Source: an uncultured Clostridia bacterium
GTDB lineage: Bacteria; Bacillota; Clostridia; Christensenellales; Borkfalkiaceae
Assembly (NCBI GenBank): GCA_947088135.1
Contig: CAMUFJ010000001.1
Span: forward strand, 1 to 64,000
DNA length: 64,000 nt
Direction: 5' to 3'
Program-made: the position numbers and the translations under genes
Notes under the pieces: model-generated
What the model saw: the letters and a program-made list of their open reading frames with translations, nothing else
Told to the model about the DNA's origin: nothing
Database searches by the model: none
Part shown: positions 1 to 7,146 of the stretch, in pieces
Numbering within the stretch: position 1 is the stretch's first letter
Layout: each line of letters begins with the position of its first letter

Positions 1-512
1 ATTTCTCTCTCTACGGCACTCCCTTGGAGAGCACCACCTATAAATTTGCCAAATGTCTGCAGAAACGCTTCGGAATCGTTCCCGGCGTTACCGATAAAAA
101 CTATATCACCAACAGCTATCACGTACACGTGTCCGAGCAAATCGACGCGTTTACCAAGTTGAAATTCGAGAGCGAATTCCAACAGCTTTCGCCCGGCGGC
201 GCGATTTCCTACGTGGAAGTGCCCAATATGCAGGATAATATTCCCGCAGTTCTCGCCCTCATGCAGTATATTTACGACAATATCATGTATGCGGAGCTCA
301 ACACTAAGAGCGATTTTTGTCAGGTATGCGGATACGACGGACAAATCTCGATCGTCGAGGAGGACGGCAAGCTGATTTGGGAATGCCCGCATTGCGGAAA
401 CCGCGATCAGTCGAAAATGAACGTGGCGCGCAGAACGTGCGGGTATATCGGGACGCAGTTTTGGAATCAAGGAAGAACGCAGGAAATTAAGGATCGCGTT
501 CTGCACTTATAA
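1..512 (+). CDS. nrdD: Anaerobic ribonucleoside-triphosphate reductase, C-terminal part (5' end outside window)
   Basis: Class III ribonucleotide reductase, which makes deoxyribonucleoside triphosphates under anaerobic conditions using a glycyl radical. Only the last ~170 codons are present. The frame is open from position 3, reading FSLYGTPLESTTYKF, so the TTG at 24 is internal and not a start. Visible are the two Cys pairs of the zinc site (CQVCGYDG and CPHCGN) and the C-terminal glycyl-radical loop RRTCGYIGTQFWNQGR; the radical Gly is the one after Cys in RTCGYIG. The gene is followed 2 nt later by its activase gene, the usual nrdDG arrangement. Confidence 0.95.
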   Translation, partial: FSLYGTPLESTTYKFAKCLQKRFGIVPGVTDKNYITNSYHVHVSEQIDAFTKLKFESEFQQLSPGGAISYVEVPNMQDNIPAVLALMQYIYDNIMYAELNTKSDFCQVCGYDGQISIVEEDGKLIWECPHCGNRDQSKMNVARRTCGYIGTQFWNQGRTQEIKDRVLHL

Positions 513-514
513 GT

Positions 515-1036
515 ATGAACTACGCGGAACTCAAAAACTATGATATTGCAAACGGAGAGGGCGTCCGCGTTTCCCTCTTCGTTTCCGGTTGCAGACGGCA
601 TTGCAATAACTGTTTTAACGGCGTTGCTTGGGATTTTTCGTACGGCAAACCCTTCGACAGGAGTGCGCAGGATGAAATTTTCAAAGCGTTGAAGCCGGAC
701 TATATCCAAGGAATTTCCCTATTGGGGGGAGATCCCTTCGAGCCCGAAAACCAACGCGCTTTACTGCCGTTTTTGCGGGAGTTGCGCGCGCGTATGCCCC
801 GAAAGGACGTTTGGTGCTATACGGGCTATACCTATGCGGGCGGAATCTTACAAGAACCGCAGGCGAATTGCGAGGCGACGCGCGAACTCATAACGCTTAT
901 CGACGTGCTCGTCGACGGGCCTTTCGTAGAAGATTTAAAGGATATTCGGCTGAAATTCCGCGGCTCTTCCAACCAACGCGTACTCGATATTCCAAAAAGC
1001 CTGCGGGCAAAAGCCCCCGTACACTATCTCGAATGA
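515..1036 (+). CDS. nrdG: Anaerobic ribonucleotide reductase activating protein (radical SAM)
   Basis: Radical-SAM activase that uses a 4Fe-4S cluster and S-adenosylmethionine to install the glycyl radical on NrdD. The cluster motif CRRHCNNC is at about residues 26-33, just after an N-terminal MNYAELKNYD segment typical of NrdG. GGDPFEPEN matches the SAM-binding Gly-rich segment. The length of 173 aa is normal. The start lies 2 nt after the nrdD stop, so the two are certainly cotranscribed. An intrinsic terminator follows at once. Confidence 0.95.
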   Translation: MNYAELKNYDIANGEGVRVSLFVSGCRRHCNNCFNGVAWDFSYGKPFDRSAQDEIFKALKPDYIQGISLLGGDPFEPENQRALLPFLRELRARMPRKDVWCYTGYTYAGGILQEPQANCEATRELITLIDVLVDGPFVEDLKDIRLKFRGSSNQRVLDIPKSLRAKAPVHYLE

Positions 1037-1039
1037 CAA

Positions 1040-1067
1040 AAACGCGGTAATTCGTCCGCGTTTTTTT
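1040..1067 (+). terminator. Intrinsic terminator after nrdDG
   Basis: Stem AACGCGG / CCGCGTT with an 8-nt loop, followed by seven T. It lies 4 nt after the nrdG stop and closes the nrdDG operon. Confidence 0.85.
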
Positions 1068-1112
1068 ATCATATGCGGTCAAAAACTCGGCGCAAATTTT
1101 GTGGATAATTGT

Positions 1113-1141
1113 TTGACGAATTTGCCAAAAAGGGATATAAT
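1113..1141 (+). promoter_or_regulatory. Sigma-A promoter for the aminopeptidase/COG0523 operon
   Basis: TTGACG at 1113-1118 and TATAAT at 1136-1141, separated by 17 bp. The start codon is 30 nt downstream and has a Shine-Dalgarno AAAGGAG, so this is a conventional leadered gene. Confidence 0.85.
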
Positions 1142-1171
1142 AGTTAAGAATAAACGAAAAGGAGTTTACTT

Positions 1172-2398
1172 ATGAATAAATTACAGATTCGCCGTTACGC
1201 AAAATTGCTTGCGAAAACAGGCATTAACGTACAAAAGGGGCAGTGGGTCATCGTGCAAGCCGAGCTCGATCAGCCAGAATTCGTTGAAATGGTCGTAGAA
1301 GAGCTTTACCGCGCGGGCGCAGGCGACGTGAGGGTGGAATGGTCGCATCAGCCTGTTACCAAAATGCATTATAAATATCAAACGACGGAACGGCTTTCCA
1401 AAACCGAGAAATGGGAAATCGAAAAATGGGAGCTCAAAAAGAAGGCGCTTCCCGCAATGCTCTATCTCGAATCCTCCGATCCCGACGGACTCAAAGGGGT
1501 CGATCAAGACAAGTTTACCGCCGTGCGTTCTGCGCGTACCAAGGTCATTAAGCCCTACCGCGACGATATGGACAATAAATATCAGTGGTGCATCGCCGCC
1601 GTTCCCGGCAAGGCTTGGGCGAAGAAAGTATTCCCCGAGCTCAACGTCAATCAAGCGGTTGAGAAGCTTTGGGATGCGATTTTAAAGGCTTCGCGTGCAG
1701 ACGGCCCCGATCCCATTCGCGAGTGGATGCGTCATAACGACAATATCGCCAAACGTTGCGATTATCTGAACCGTTTGGGACTTACCTCGCTTGAATACAA
1801 ATCCTCGAACGGTACCGATTTCAAGGTCGGCCTCATCGACGGCGCTCTCTTTATGGGAGGCGGAGAGGAGAGCTTGAAGGGAAGATACTTTAATCCCAAC
1901 ATTCCTTCGGAGGAAATTTTTATTTCTCCCAAGGCAGGCGAAGCGGAGGGAATCGTTTACTCCACCAAACCGCTTTCCTATCAGGGCGAGCTCATCGAGA
2001 ATTTCTCCGTACGCTTCGAGGGCGGAAAGGTCGTCGAGGTAAAGGCGGAGAAGAACGTAGAGTTGCTTGAAAAGATGATTTCCATGGACGAAGGCGCAAA
2101 AATGCTCGGCGAATGCGCTTTGATCGCTCACGATTCGCCCATCAATAATTCAGGCATTCTCTTTTACAATACGCTTTTCGACGAAAACGCAAGCTGCCAT
2201 TTGGCGCTCGGGCACGGTTTCACCAACTGCGTGCGCGGGTACGAAAATATGAGCAAGGAAGAGCTCACGAAAAAGGGAATCAACGACAGCGTGATCCACG
2301 TCGATTTCATGATCGGAAGCAAGGATCTCGATATTTTCGGAATTACCAAGAACGGCGAGCGCGTACAAATCTTCAAAAACGGTAATTGGGCGTTTTGA
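1172..2398 (+). CDS. Aminopeptidase, peptidase family M29 (AmpS/PepS type)
   Basis: Cytoplasmic metallo-aminopeptidase of the M29 (thermophilic aminopeptidase) family, which removes N-terminal residues from peptides using two metal ions. The 408 aa match the family length of about 410. Family-like features include the N-terminal RRYAKLLAKTGINVQKGQ, and in the C-terminal half NIPSEEIFISP and ALGHGFTNC, where metal-binding His/Glu are expected. No signal peptide. It is first in an apparent operon with two COG0523 GTPases 16 nt downstream, which may link it to metal supply (inference). Confidence 0.88.
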   Translation: MNKLQIRRYAKLLAKTGINVQKGQWVIVQAELDQPEFVEMVVEELYRAGAGDVRVEWSHQPVTKMHYKYQTTERLSKTEKWEIEKWELKKKALPAMLYLESSDPDGLKGVDQDKFTAVRSARTKVIKPYRDDMDNKYQWCIAAVPGKAWAKKVFPELNVNQAVEKLWDAILKASRADGPDPIREWMRHNDNIAKRCDYLNRLGLTSLEYKSSNGTDFKVGLIDGALFMGGGEESLKGRYFNPNIPSEEIFISPKAGEAEGIVYSTKPLSYQGELIENFSVRFEGGKVVEVKAEKNVELLEKMISMDEGAKMLGECALIAHDSPINNSGILFYNTLFDENASCHLALGHGFTNCVRGYENMSKEELTKKGINDSVIHVDFMIGSKDLDIFGITKNGERVQIFKNGNWAF

Positions 2399-2413
2399 CC
2401 CAAAGGAAATGCT

Positions 2414-3544
2414 ATGACGAAAATCGATATTTTTTCAGGCTTTTTGGGCGCGGGCAAAACGACGCTCATTAAAAAACTCATCTCCGAGGCTTATTGCGGC
2501 GAGAAAGTCGTACTCATTGAAAACGAATTCGGCGAGATCGGCGTAGACGGCGGATTTATGCGCGACGCGGGAATCGAGATAACCGAAATGAACAGCGGTT
2601 GCATTTGCTGTTCGTTGGTGGGTGATTTTGCCGCCGCATTGAAAGAAGTTGCCGCAAAATACGCGCCCGACCGTATTATTATCGAGCCGTCCGGCGTCGG
2701 TAAGCTTTCCGACGTTATCAAGGCGGTACAGCGCGCGGCAGTTCCCGACAGCGTGCTCAATGCATTCTGCACGGTTGTGGACGCCAAAAAGTGCAAACTT
2801 TATTTGAAAAACTTCGGTGAATTCTTCCTCGATCAAGTGGAAAACGCAAGTTGCATCGTACTTTCGCACACTACGGACAATAAAAAGACTCAGGAGGCGA
2901 TTGCGCTGTTAAAGGAGCATACGCAAGTCACGCTTGTGAGTACGGACTGGGAGAAGCTGAGCGGAAAAGAAATTCTCTCCGCCATGCAACAAACGGATAA
3001 TTTGCAAGCGGAACTCGATCGCTTACGGAAAGAAACCGCGCACGGGCATCATCACGACCATCTTCATGACCATAGCGAAGGATGCTGTCATCACGGCGAG
3101 GAGCGTCACCACGAACACGGGGAAGAATGCGGTTGCCATCATCATGATCATGACCATCATCACGAACATCGTGAAGAGTGCTGTCACCACGATCATGAAC
3201 ATCATCACGGGCACGACGAAGAATGCGAATGCGGTTGTCACCACGGTCACGAACATCACGAGCATCATCATGCCGACGAGGTATTTACGAGCTGGGGCGT
3301 GGAAACGGCGAAAAAGTTTACGCAGAGCGGTTTGAACGCGATATTGGAGGCGCTTTCTTCGGGCGAATACGGAAACGTTCTCCGCGCAAAGGGAATCGTA
3401 GACGGCGAAAACGGCTGGCTGTATTTCGATTACGTACCCGATGAGCCCGACGTGCGCGCGGGTCAGCCCATGGTAACGGGGCGCTTGTGCGTAATCGGGT
3501 GCGATTTGAAAGAAGACAAACTGCAACAACTGTTTTTGGGATAA
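2414..3544 (+). CDS. COG0523/CobW-family GTPase with large His-rich metal-binding region
   Basis: G3E-family P-loop GTPase, a likely zinc or other metal chaperone. Walker A GFLGAGKTT is at residues 9-17 and the diagnostic CxCC motif GCICC at 62-66. From about residue 211 to 290 the protein is dominated by His with interspersed Asp, Glu and Cys-Cys pairs, an unusually long metal-binding insert. The CobW C-terminal domain follows it. It is 376 aa long, lengthened by the insert. It lies 16 nt after the aminopeptidase and 3 nt before a second COG0523-like gene. The metal specificity cannot be read from sequence. Confidence 0.9.
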   Translation: MTKIDIFSGFLGAGKTTLIKKLISEAYCGEKVVLIENEFGEIGVDGGFMRDAGIEITEMNSGCICCSLVGDFAAALKEVAAKYAPDRIIIEPSGVGKLSDVIKAVQRAAVPDSVLNAFCTVVDAKKCKLYLKNFGEFFLDQVENASCIVLSHTTDNKKTQEAIALLKEHTQVTLVSTDWEKLSGKEILSAMQQTDNLQAELDRLRKETAHGHHHDHLHDHSEGCCHHGEERHHEHGEECGCHHHDHDHHHEHREECCHHDHEHHHGHDEECECGCHHGHEHHEHHHADEVFTSWGVETAKKFTQSGLNAILEALSSGEYGNVLRAKGIVDGENGWLYFDYVPDEPDVRAGQPMVTGRLCVIGCDLKEDKLQQLFLG

Positions 3545-3547
3545 TTT

Positions 3548-4489
3548 ATGAAAGAAATACCCGTCTATCTCTTTCTCGGCTTTTTGGAGTCGGGAAAAAC
3601 GAAATTCATACAGGAAACTTTTGAGGATCCACGCTTCGATTCGGGCGAAAAGACGCTTTTGCTCGTTTTGGAGGAGGGGGAGGTGGAATACGAACCTTCC
3701 CGCTTTGCGGTAAAGGACTTTTGTCTGGAAATGCTTGCGCCCGAAAAAATTTCCCTCGCTTCGTTTACGGAGCTCGTGAAAAAGCACAATCCCGACCGCG
3801 TTGTGGTGGAATGGAACGGAATGCGCGAGCTAACCGATTTTTTCGACGCTATGCCCGACGGCTGGGCAATTGCGCAAGTTATGACCTTTTTTGAAGCGGC
3901 AAGCTTTCTCAGCTATAACAAAAATATGCGCCAACTCGTGTACGATAAGGTGCAGTACGCCGACATGGTGGTGTTTAACCGTTTCCGCGACGAGTTTTCT
4001 CAGGAAGAATTTCATAAAATTATCCGCGCGATTTCCCGCCGACCCGATATCGTGTATGAATACGAGGGGGGAAGAGCGGTTTACGATGAGATCGAAGACC
4101 CGCTTCCCTATGATATCGACGCAAAAATTATTGAAATTGCCGATAAAGACTACGCCTTTTTTTACCGCGACCTTGTGGAAAACACTGAAAAATATGTAGG
4201 AAAATTGGTAAGGTTCAAGGGGCTCGTTGCGGTGGATAAAAAGTTGAAAGCGGGCACGATCGTCGTCGGTCGGCATATCATGACCTGTTGCGAAGCGGAC
4301 ATTGCATATAGCGGGCTCGTTTGTCTGCATGCGAGCAACGCGCTTTTCCGCACGCGCGATTGGGTGGAAGTAACCGCACGCATTGATTTGGAATATCATA
4401 AGGTATATCGACAGGAGGGGCCCGTGTTAAAGGCGTCCGCCATTGATTACTGTACGCCTCCCGAGCAGGAGCTTGCCACTTTTTATTGA
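3548..4489 (+). CDS. CobW-like GTPase fused to a TIGR03943/YcgQ-like C-terminal domain
   Basis: The N-terminal half (about 1-195) is a divergent COG0523 GTPase with Walker A GFLESGKT at residues 11-18, but it lacks the CxCC motif of its neighbour. The C-terminal ~110 residues resemble the soluble C-terminal domain of YcgQ/TIGR03943 proteins: a GKLVRFKGLV strand, then VVGRHIMTCCEAD with its conserved Cys-Cys, then WVEVTARI. In other Firmicutes that domain is attached to membrane proteins next to a YcgR permease. Here it is joined directly to the GTPase. The start is 3 nt after the upstream stop, so the two COG0523 genes are tightly coupled. Role unknown, probably in metal handling. Confidence 0.75.
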   Translation: MKEIPVYLFLGFLESGKTKFIQETFEDPRFDSGEKTLLLVLEEGEVEYEPSRFAVKDFCLEMLAPEKISLASFTELVKKHNPDRVVVEWNGMRELTDFFDAMPDGWAIAQVMTFFEAASFLSYNKNMRQLVYDKVQYADMVVFNRFRDEFSQEEFHKIIRAISRRPDIVYEYEGGRAVYDEIEDPLPYDIDAKIIEIADKDYAFFYRDLVENTEKYVGKLVRFKGLVAVDKKLKAGTIVVGRHIMTCCEADIAYSGLVCLHASNALFRTRDWVEVTARIDLEYHKVYRQEGPVLKASAIDYCTPPEQELATFY

Positions 4490-4517
4490 AAATTTTGTTC
4501 TTTCTTTCGAAAAAATA

Positions 4518-4546
4518 TTTACAAAATTCGCCAAATATGATATGAT
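4518..4546 (+). promoter_or_regulatory. Sigma-A promoter for flavodoxin gene
   Basis: TTTACA at 4518-4523 and TATGAT at 4541-4546 with a 17-bp spacer. A Shine-Dalgarno AGGAGAGAGG precedes the ATG at 4572. Confidence 0.75.
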
Positions 4547-4571
4547 AGATACGCTCAATTAGGAGAGAGGC

Positions 4572-5048
4572 ATGAAAAGACTTGTCGTATATTATTCATT
4601 CAGTGGAAATACGCGCGCAATGGCGAAGCGTATCGCGAGAGCGCTCAGGGCTGACATCGCGGAAATTCGCACAATAAAAACTTATCCCGATGATTTAGAC
4701 GTCCTGCTCGGGCTTGCCAAAAGAGAGATCGAAAGCGGATATATGCCTCAAATCGTGCCTTTGTCCGTAGACGCTTCCAAGTATGACGTTATCGTTTTGG
4801 GAACGCCCATTTGGTGGAATTCCTTTTCTCCCGCCGTTAAAAAATTTGCGTCAAGCATTTCATGGAAGGGCAAGACGGTTTATCCGTTCTCCACGAACGA
4901 TAAGGGAGCGGGACACGCGCAGAGCGATTTTAAAAAGGCGCTCCGCGGCGCGACTGTTGCGCCGCTCTTGAACTTGAAGTTTGACGAAAAGACGCTGTTA
5001 ACTCCTTTGTCGGAAATCAACGAATGGCTTCTCGGAATTTCAAAGTAA
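4572..5048 (+). CDS. Flavodoxin family protein
   Basis: Small FMN-binding electron-transfer or quinone-reductase-like protein, 158 aa. The N-terminal phosphate-binding loop YYSFSGNTRAMAKRI is at about residues 8-22, and the second FMN loop is GTPIWWNSFSPAVKKF. It belongs to the long-chain-like flavodoxin_4 group, often annotated as NAD(P)H-dependent oxidoreductase. It is monocistronic: own promoter upstream, strong terminator downstream. Redox partner unknown. Confidence 0.88.
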   Translation: MKRLVVYYSFSGNTRAMAKRIARALRADIAEIRTIKTYPDDLDVLLGLAKREIESGYMPQIVPLSVDASKYDVIVLGTPIWWNSFSPAVKKFASSISWKGKTVYPFSTNDKGAGHAQSDFKKALRGATVAPLLNLKFDEKTLLTPLSEINEWLLGISK

Positions 5049-5055
5049 AAAATAG

Positions 5056-5082
5056 AACGCCTTCTCAGGAAGGCGTTTTTTT
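5056..5082 (+). terminator. Intrinsic terminator after flavodoxin gene
   Basis: Perfect 8-bp stem AACGCCTT / AAGGCGTT with a 6-nt loop and a T tract. Confidence 0.85.
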
Positions 5083-5096
5083 AAACGAGGTGTAAA

Positions 5097-5981
5097 GTGC
5101 AACAGCTTGCTTGGCTATCCGAGAAATTGATTGCCGCGTACGGACGGGAGTTTGCCGACCGTATATTTGAAGGTTATTCTATAAACCGTCCCGTAACCTT
5201 GCGCGTCAATACCCTGAAAAGCGCCCCTGCAAAGGTACGCGAAGCGTTTTCCGCCGTCAATATCCCTTTAATGCCTGTCGGTTGGTATGAAGACGCTTTT
5301 ATTGCGGAAACGGCAAGCGAGCACGAAATCAAACGGCTTACCGCCTACTTGGAAGGGGAAATATATCTGCAAAGCTTATCTTCCATGCTTCCTCCGTTGT
5401 TTTTGGATGCCAAAGAGGGAGAGAGCGTGCTCGACATGACGGCGGCTCCCGGCGGGAAAACGACCCAAATTTCCGCGCTTACGGAAGGAAAAGCTTTTAT
5501 TACCGCCTGCGAAAAAGATAAATTGCGTGCAGAGCGTTTGCGCTTTAACATTGCCCGTCAGGGGGCTCCCCGCGTAAGCGTTCTGCAATGCGACGCGCTC
5601 AAACTCGACGATTTTTTCCGTTTTGACAGGATATTGCTCGACGCGCCGTGTAGCGGAAGCGGTACGATTTGTTTTGCGGACGGCGCGCCTCAAAAAATAT
5701 CTCCGCTTCTTGTCAAAAACAGTGCGTCTTTGCAGGAAAAGCTTCTTGTAAAAGCGCTTCGGCTTCTAAAAAAAGGCGGAACGCTCGTTTATTCTACCTG
5801 TTCCGTATGTCCCGAAGAAAACGGCGAGATCGTAGAACGTGCGCTCAAAACGGCGGGGGGGAATCTGCAAGAAATCGTAGTGCCCGAAGAGATCCCTGCT
5901 TTACCGTCTTTATCGGGAACGCTTACTGTTTGTCCGAACGTTCTCTATGAGGGATTCTTCGTGGCAAAGATCGTACGCTGA
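5097..5981 (+). CDS. rRNA (cytosine-C5-)-methyltransferase, RsmB/RsmF (NOL1/NOP2/Sun) family
   Basis: SAM-dependent RNA m5C methyltransferase acting on rRNA or tRNA. The GTG start at 5097 has a Shine-Dalgarno ACGAGGTG. The SAM-binding motif is DMTAAPGGKTTQIS, motif IV LLDAPCSGSGT contains the releasing Cys, and motif VI YSTCSVCPEENGEIV carries the catalytic Cys (TCS). At 294 aa it is shorter than RsmB (~430) and RsmF (~450): it lacks the N-terminal NusB-like domain and the C-terminal PUA extension, so the exact substrate is uncertain. Confidence 0.9.
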   Translation: MQQLAWLSEKLIAAYGREFADRIFEGYSINRPVTLRVNTLKSAPAKVREAFSAVNIPLMPVGWYEDAFIAETASEHEIKRLTAYLEGEIYLQSLSSMLPPLFLDAKEGESVLDMTAAPGGKTTQISALTEGKAFITACEKDKLRAERLRFNIARQGAPRVSVLQCDALKLDDFFRFDRILLDAPCSGSGTICFADGAPQKISPLLVKNSASLQEKLLVKALRLLKKGGTLVYSTCSVCPEENGEIVERALKTAGGNLQEIVVPEEIPALPSLSGTLTVCPNVLYEGFFVAKIVR

Positions 5982-5983
5982 AC

Positions 5984-6928
5984 TCATAAATTAAATAGCG
6001 ACATTTGGTTGCTGTCGTGCATGATATAGGAGGGTTGATTTCCTTCCATAATCGTATCGTTCTCGGATAATTTGCCAATCAAAATAGGGGATTGCGGGTC
6101 ATGCAGTTTCCTATTTTTTTTAATTTTTTCGACTTCATGGTTTACGTTGCAATAGCGGCATCCGTTAGGGCAGGTGTCGTACCATCCCAAATCTCGGCTC
6201 TCGATGCAAGAGCATCCCCGTTTATTTCCCTTGTGAGGAACTTCCCGAAAGGAGCAACCGTTTGCAAGACCGATCATGTTCAACGTCGTACATGCTCCCG
6301 TGATCACCCCGTCATAACGCCGTGCTTTATCAGGAAAGCACGTTTGCAATAAAAGCCTGTTCCGCGCTGCGATCTTACCCATTCCCTCTGCAAGTCGGCG
6401 CTTGTCCGCTTCTGAAAAGGCGATCATTTGCGGTAGATACTGGTTCAGCTTGGGGAAAACCTCCACAAAGTGAAAAATGCACCGAGAAACAAACGGTGAA
6501 ATTTGTTCCGCCAATTCCGAAAATGCATCCAAATGAAACTCTACGGAATAGTTTCGCGTGAGCAAGAGCGGATCATATCGCCAAATAATCCGTTCTTGCC
6601 CGACAAGACGGCTCAACTCGCAAAGCGTTTTAATCCGTTCCTTTCTATCGGGAATATTCGGCTCTATATCTTTCCCGTAAGGCGTTAGGGTATAATGGAA
6701 CAAGCTGTTGAATTTATCGGTAATTTCATGCAAACGCGGAAGAGCGGGCGCATAATTTTTGGAACAAAACAGCACGGCGTCCACCTTGTCTGGGTCAAGC
6801 TCGTAGCGAGCCACTCTATTGGGAAAAAGCGGGTTTCTGGAATAGGCAAAGCCTTCCCGAAAACGCTGATAGAGCCACTCGGAATAATGATTGACGATAT
6901 CAGTTCGAATTCCCACGTGAATGATCAT
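5984..6928 (-). CDS. DUF1848 family protein with C-terminal Cys cluster
   Basis: Conserved protein of unknown biochemical function. The N-terminal region contains RTDIVNHYSEW, then a TIM-barrel-like body (IIWRYDPLLLTRNYSVEFH), and the end holds a Cys cluster, CSCIESRDLGWYDTCPNGC followed by RYC, suggesting an iron-sulfur site. The ATG at 6928 is chosen because it is preceded by GGGGAGAAAGCT; an in-frame ATG at 6958 has no ribosome site. Length 314 aa. It is the only minus-strand gene in the first 32 kb and ends 2 nt from the convergent methyltransferase gene with no visible terminator between them. Confidence 0.8.
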   Translation of the reverse strand: MIIHVGIRTDIVNHYSEWLYQRFREGFAYSRNPLFPNRVARYELDPDKVDAVLFCSKNYAPALPRLHEITDKFNSLFHYTLTPYGKDIEPNIPDRKERIKTLCELSRLVGQERIIWRYDPLLLTRNYSVEFHLDAFSELAEQISPFVSRCIFHFVEVFPKLNQYLPQMIAFSEADKRRLAEGMGKIAARNRLLLQTCFPDKARRYDGVITGACTTLNMIGLANGCSFREVPHKGNKRGCSCIESRDLGWYDTCPNGCRYCNVNHEVEKIKKNRKLHDPQSPILIGKLSENDTIMEGNQPSYIMHDSNQMSLFNL

Positions 6929-7053
6929 AGCTTTCTCCCCGTAAAATCTTGTTACCATTTCATTTTATAACAAAGCACACAAAAATGCAAGAAGTATGTT
7001 AGAAATTGTGGAAAAAATTATTTCAAACCGTGCTAAAATATTTAATGATTGTA

Positions 7054-7082
7054 TTGACAAATAGTGTTTTTCCGATTATAAT
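7054..7082 (+). promoter_or_regulatory. Consensus sigma-A promoter for arabinofuranosidase gene
   Basis: TTGACA at 7054-7059 and TATAAT at 7077-7082, 17-bp spacer. The ~58-nt leader carries a small hairpin, stem GCACGGC / GCCGTGC at 7107-7124, before the Shine-Dalgarno AAGGAGA. The hairpin could be a regulatory site or an mRNA stabiliser; no known riboswitch was recognised. Confidence 0.85.
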
Positions 7083-7146
7083 ATTGCCCAAAGGGAATTA
7101 TGACCCGCACGGCGTTTGCCGTGCATAAGGAAAGGAGAAAGATAAC

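Noticed and set aside
3040..3280. Short-period repeats that could suggest a CRISPR or tandem repeat array
   Set aside because: They are His/Asp/Glu codon repeats inside an open reading frame with irregular spacing, no constant repeat-spacer pattern. No CRISPR array was seen in the window.
3023..3787. 254-aa minus-strand ORF rich in Met/Val opposite the His-rich GTPase
   Set aside because: It is the antisense of His codons (CAT/CAC giving Met/Val), with no ribosome site or recognisable domain.
5984..6928. DUF1848 gene as a transferred island, being the lone minus gene
   Set aside because: No flanking repeats, mobile genes or clear composition change by eye; a single inverted gene is not enough.
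7107..7124. Leader hairpin of the arabinofuranosidase gene as a riboswitch
   Set aside because: Only a 7-bp stem with a 4-nt loop; no larger conserved aptamer or terminator/antiterminator pair is visible.
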